Below are positions 61,284 through 64,000 of a stretch of 64,000 nucleotides of DNA, one piece after another. The stretch comes from Youngiibacter fragilis 232.1 (GTDB lineage Bacteria > Bacillota > Clostridia > Clostridiales > Clostridiaceae), in contig NZ_AXUN02000146.1 in the NCBI RefSeq assembly GCF_000495435.3, positions 1 through 64,000 of the forward strand, in the 5' to 3' direction. Position numbers and translations under genes: made by a program. How positions within the stretch are numbered: the stretch's first letter is position 1; each line of letters opens with the position of its first letter. The notes beneath the pieces were generated by a model that saw only the letters and a program-made list of their open reading frames with translations, had not been told where the DNA came from and did not search any database.

Positions 61284-62522
61284 ATGCAGCAGATAACCAT
61301 CGGAATCATAATATCGGTCTTTTTACTCGAAGTGACACTTTCAGCACTCAACTACAGGAACAGGCTGAAATCAGTTCCTGAGAACGTAAGGGATGCATAC
61401 GACAGTGAGGAATACAGGAAGTGGCTTGACTACACCATGGAGAGCCACAGGCTTTCAATGGTCGCGAGAATAGCGGACACTGCAATCCTCATTGTGTTCC
61501 TTCTTTTCGGCTTCTTTCCATACATCGCAGGCCTGGCATCTTCTGTAACCTCTGATATCAAGCTTCAGACACTTGCCTTCTTCGGCATATACATGGCTGT
61601 CAGCTATGTTTTAGGGATCGGCTTCAGGATATACCAGACCTTCAGCATTGAAGAGAGGTACGGCTTCAACAAGTCTACCGTGAAGACCTTTATCCTTGAC
61701 CAGGTTAAGTCATTGGTCCTTGCTGTAATCCTTGGAGGTCCCCTTGGATATCTTCTCCTTTCCATGTACCTTGGAATGGGAAATGAGTTCATACTCTACG
61801 CCTGGCTTCTGTTCATGTCACTTTCGCTTATCATCAATCTTCTGTACACCAAGGTGTTCATAAGGCTGTTCAACAAGCTCACACCGCTTCCTGACGGGGA
61901 GCTCAGGGAAAAGATTGAAGAGCTTGCAAGAAGGACAGGTTATGAGGTCAGAAGCATAAGCGTAATGGATGCTTCAAAGAGGTCCTCCAGGCTCAATGCG
62001 TTCTTCTCAGGCTTCGGCAGGTTCAAGCAGATCGTCCTCTTCGACACCCTCGTAGAAAAGCTTACTGCAGACGAGACAGCAGCGGTCCTTGCACATGAGA
62101 TCGGGCATGCAAGGCACAAGGATGTACTGAAGAATTTTCTTGTTTCTTCTGTCCAGACTGCCCTTTATCTGGCCCTTCTCAACTACTTCATGTCATCCGG
62201 TGACTTTTCAAGGTCCTTCGGCTTTTCAGATGTACACATTGGATTCGCCCTGATCCTTTTCGGGATACTTATGGAACCACTTGGGATCATCCTCGGTATC
62301 CCACTTTCGGCAATCTCCAGGAGAGCCGAGTACAGGGCGGACAGGTTCTCGGCAGAGACCGCCGGGAAAAAGCCCATGACAAATGCCCTAAAGGTCCTTG
62401 CAAAGGAGAACTTCTCAAACCTTACACCTCACCCTCTCGTGGTAGCGATGACCTACTCCCATCCACCTATCAGCGACAGGATCGAGGCCATTGCAAATGC
62501 CAGGACAATCGAAACCCTCTAA
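61284..62522 (+). CDS. M48 (Ste24-like) membrane metalloprotease
   Basis: A 412-residue integral membrane protease resembling the CAAX protease Ste24. The zinc motif is HEIGHARHKD (about residues 272-281), and the third ligand Glu is in EYRADRFSAE (about 352). ERYGFNKSTVKTFILDQVKS (near 128) is a Ste24 feature, and several helices precede it. The C-terminal TYSHPPISDRI is also typical. The ATG follows AAGGAG. A -10-like TATAAT lies at 61251-61256. Bacterial members clear damaged membrane proteins; no prenylated substrate is implied. Confidence 0.92.
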   Translation: MQQITIGIIISVFLLEVTLSALNYRNRLKSVPENVRDAYDSEEYRKWLDYTMESHRLSMVARIADTAILIVFLLFGFFPYIAGLASSVTSDIKLQTLAFFGIYMAVSYVLGIGFRIYQTFSIEERYGFNKSTVKTFILDQVKSLVLAVILGGPLGYLLLSMYLGMGNEFILYAWLLFMSLSLIINLLYTKVFIRLFNKLTPLPDGELREKIEELARRTGYEVRSISVMDASKRSSRLNAFFSGFGRFKQIVLFDTLVEKLTADETAAVLAHEIGHARHKDVLKNFLVSSVQTALYLALLNYFMSSGDFSRSFGFSDVHIGFALILFGILMEPLGIILGIPLSAISRRAEYRADRFSAETAGKKPMTNALKVLAKENFSNLTPHPLVVAMTYSHPPISDRIEAIANARTIETL

Positions 62523-62526
62523 AAGC

Positions 62527-62571
62527 AGTATGCAGCTGCAGGAAGCCATAAGCTTCGGGCAGCTGCATACT
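62527..62571 (+). terminator. Terminator of the M48 protease gene
   Basis: AGTATGCAGCTG (62527-62538) pairs with CAGCTGCATACT (62560-62571); an inner GAAGC/GCTTC stem extends it, and TTCTTT follows. Confidence 0.8.
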
Positions 62572-62585
62572 TTCTTTGTTCAATT

Positions 62586-62645
62586 ATCATTATTCTGTAC
62601 AGTCTTGGACTCATCATTATTCTGTACAGTCTTGGACTCATCATT
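62586..62645. repeat. 27-bp tandem repeat, about 2.2 copies
   Basis: Two identical 27-bp units (62586-62612 and 62613-62639; unit begins ATCATTATTCTGTACAG) followed by the first six bases of a third. The unit contains the palindrome CTGTACAG. It lies just past the DUF4003 stop, between convergent genes. Confidence 0.85.
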
Positions 62646-62669
62646 CAGCCTTGCTCAGGATACCGATAC

Positions 62670-63656
62670 TCAGCTGCTGGTGCTTGATGATGCTGAGGTT
62701 GCAGCGATTATGGCAATCACTGCCACCTGCTGGGCTATGATGAGGCTTGTCACGCTGTTTACGAGCGATGCCTTGATCACAGTCGAAAGGCCGTTCCTCT
62801 TGTATGAGTTAGCAGTGAGGAAGCTGGCATACATTAGCCTCTGGGCTTTTCCGGTCCCGAAGGTTCCAAAGCCCTTTATTGTTGACAGATGCCGGTCAAG
62901 CTCCACAACGTCCTCAACTATCGTATCCACATCACTTCCGGACAGGGAGAGCATACCTAAAGTCGCAAGCTCCGGACCTGTCCCGTACTTGCAGCCCCTT
63001 TCCTTCAGCTTCTCATATATCTCAAGGGTCCTCGAAACCTTCTCCTCGCTTGGTCCTGCGCCCATGGCAAGGGCATGGCTTAGAGCCTGGACAGAATCAC
63101 CGGAAAAGAACCTGCCCTTGAGCAGCGTAAAGCATTCCTCAGCCCTTCCTATGGCCTCATCCTCTTCAATTCCAGAAAGTGCAAACAGCACTGCAAACCC
63201 GGCATCCTCACTGGATGTCAGGAACGGGTGCTTTTCCTTCATCTTCCTGTATATCCGTTTCGACTTTTCAACTATCGACTCATAGCTGAAGCTGTCCGCC
63301 ATATCCGCAATCATGAACGCCGAAAGGGGTAGGTATGGGGAAGAATGGAATTCCTTCCTCAGGGCTGCATAGCTTTCGGTGACCTGATGGAACTTGCCTT
63401 CCGGATCCGTTTCAAATGAAAGTATCGTAGCAAGTGCCAGGAGCACTGTCCCCTTGAACTCGGACAGGAGCCCCGTATTCTCCTTTATGATCTCCTTGCA
63501 TGCCCTTATCTTTTCATGGTCAGCCTCGATATCCCTCTCTGCGCAAAGTGAAGCGCACAATGGATGCATCTGGGAACTGTCCCACTTGAAGTTTACCTTA
63601 AGGATATCCCTGTTCTTTACAAATAGCTCGCAGTTCCTTAAGAGTGATTCTGTCAT
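62670..63656 (-). CDS. DUF4003-family protein
   Basis: A 328-residue mostly helical protein of the DUF4003 type: the N-terminal LRNCELFVKNRDILKVNFKW, YAALRKEFHSSPYLPLSAFM, and SEDAGFAVLFALSG in the middle. The last 45 residues are hydrophobic and then Ser/Thr-rich (IIAQQVAVIAIIAATSASSS), perhaps a membrane tail. Related proteins in Bacillota are uncharacterised. GGGAGG precedes the ATG. It stands next to the alpha/beta hydrolase gene on the same strand, about 130 bases away. Confidence 0.85.
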   Translation of the reverse strand: MTESLLRNCELFVKNRDILKVNFKWDSSQMHPLCASLCAERDIEADHEKIRACKEIIKENTGLLSEFKGTVLLALATILSFETDPEGKFHQVTESYAALRKEFHSSPYLPLSAFMIADMADSFSYESIVEKSKRIYRKMKEKHPFLTSSEDAGFAVLFALSGIEEDEAIGRAEECFTLLKGRFFSGDSVQALSHALAMGAGPSEEKVSRTLEIYEKLKERGCKYGTGPELATLGMLSLSGSDVDTIVEDVVELDRHLSTIKGFGTFGTGKAQRLMYASFLTANSYKRNGLSTVIKASLVNSVTSLIIAQQVAVIAIIAATSASSSTSS

Positions 63657-63784
63657 CGCGACCCCTCCCGATAGTGTTCTTTTATGTCCCTATATTAACT
63701 TTACACCAAACAAGCAATTATTGAAATGAAGCTGCATTTATTTTACCTTATTGCTTGCATCCATTTTCGGGATAAAGGTTCAAT

Positions 63785-64000
63785 TCATTCATGCTGCAGC
63801 TGTTGAAATTCCATTGACAGCTCCGAAAGCCACTTTTCAGGCTGTACATCCATAAGCTGGCCATGGCCTGAAGACTTGAACACCTTGATCTTCATGTCCG
63901 GCAGATACCTTCTGAGGTTCCTTGCTGACCTGTAGGCAAACGGTTCCTCGCTCCCCTGCCAGAAGATGACCTCTGCATCAGTCATGAGAAGCCTTGGCGG
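63785..64000 (-). CDS. Alpha/beta hydrolase, C-terminal part
   Basis: Only the last 71 or so codons are inside the window; the gene begins beyond the right edge. VIFWQGSEEPFAYRSARNL is the strand-and-turn that carries the acidic residue, and FKSSGHGQLMDVQPEKWL holds the catalytic His of the alpha/beta-hydrolase fold. The substrate cannot be inferred. Confidence 0.8.
   Translation of the reverse strand, partial: PPRLLMTDAEVIFWQGSEEPFAYRSARNLRRYLPDMKIKVFKSSGHGQLMDVQPEKWLSELSMEFQQLQHE

Noticed and set aside
62491-63285. 264-codon plus-strand frame covering the 27-bp repeat
   Set aside because: Mostly antisense to the DUF4003 gene; its start overlaps the M48 stop and the repeated peptide is a by-product of the DNA repeat.

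Overview
The window looks like one contiguous stretch of chromosome from an anaerobic, Gram-positive-type Bacillota, most probably a clostridial lineage. The reasons are strong AAGGAGG-type ribosome binding sites, frequent GTG and TTG starts, heavy use of AGG, AGA and ATA codons, surface lipoproteins with lipoboxes and no outer-membrane genes, and anaerobe-type families (NifX/MinD/Mrp cluster, DUF134, EFR1 ferredoxin, type III glutamine synthetase, N-type ATPase). There is no rRNA, tRNA, CRISPR array or intact mobile element. The species cannot be named from sequence alone.

Layout. 0.3-3.0 kb: a MoxR-type AAA ATPase and VWA protein pair. 3.2-8.5 kb: a minus-strand operon DUF134 regulator, NifX-like, two ferredoxin-containing MinD-type ATPases, metallo-beta-lactamase-fold protein, Mrp ATPase, NifX-like and a Prx6-type peroxiredoxin; it resembles the orange-protein (ORP) systems of anaerobes. 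8.7-13.1 kb: ZupT metal importer, GlnN behind a consensus promoter plus leader terminator, and an AI-2E-family permease. 13.1-17.0 kb: a MacAB-like efflux operon. 17.3-19.1 kb: DUF2975/HTH pair and a lipoprotein. 19.1-21.0 kb: a two-lipoprotein FAD/FMN reductase. 21.4-25.7 kb: TetR plus ferritin-like protein, and a CrtI-type desaturase/SnoaL/SDR operon. 25.9-30.0 kb: speD-speE-Gfo/Idh, an Mth938 protein and a frameshifted aldo/keto reductase.

30.1-36.6 kb holds a complete N-ATPase operon in the diagnostic order atpDCQRBEFAG. 36.9-46.0 kb holds an FadH/enoate-reductase-like flavoenzyme, AzlCD, a DUF2079 membrane protein, IlvE, a small Cys-containing protein, an M15 peptidase and an EFR1 ferredoxin. 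46.1-52.4 kb is a potassium module: KdpE and a shortened KdpD diverge from a TPR-trkA-trkA-(30-residue membrane peptide)-trkH-OB-fold operon, with KdpE-like half-sites between them. 52.5-61.0 kb is more accessory in character: SatD with DUF3307, HD phosphohydrolase, a PLD-helicase followed by a MazG-like pyrophosphatase, DUF6155 and an unknown partner. 61.3-64.0 kb has an M48 (Ste24-like) protease, a DUF4003 protein and the end of an alpha/beta hydrolase.

Most promising points: the ORP-like operon sharing a GACATATG motif with the AAA/VWA pair; a potassium system that pairs a KdpDE-like sensor with Trk and contains an unannotated 30-residue membrane peptide; the glnN leader attenuator; SatD/DUF3307 beside four copies of a 9-mer; and the two-polypeptide extracytoplasmic flavin reductase. 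Where the longest reading frame begins without a ribosome binding site, I moved the start to the best internal start and say so.
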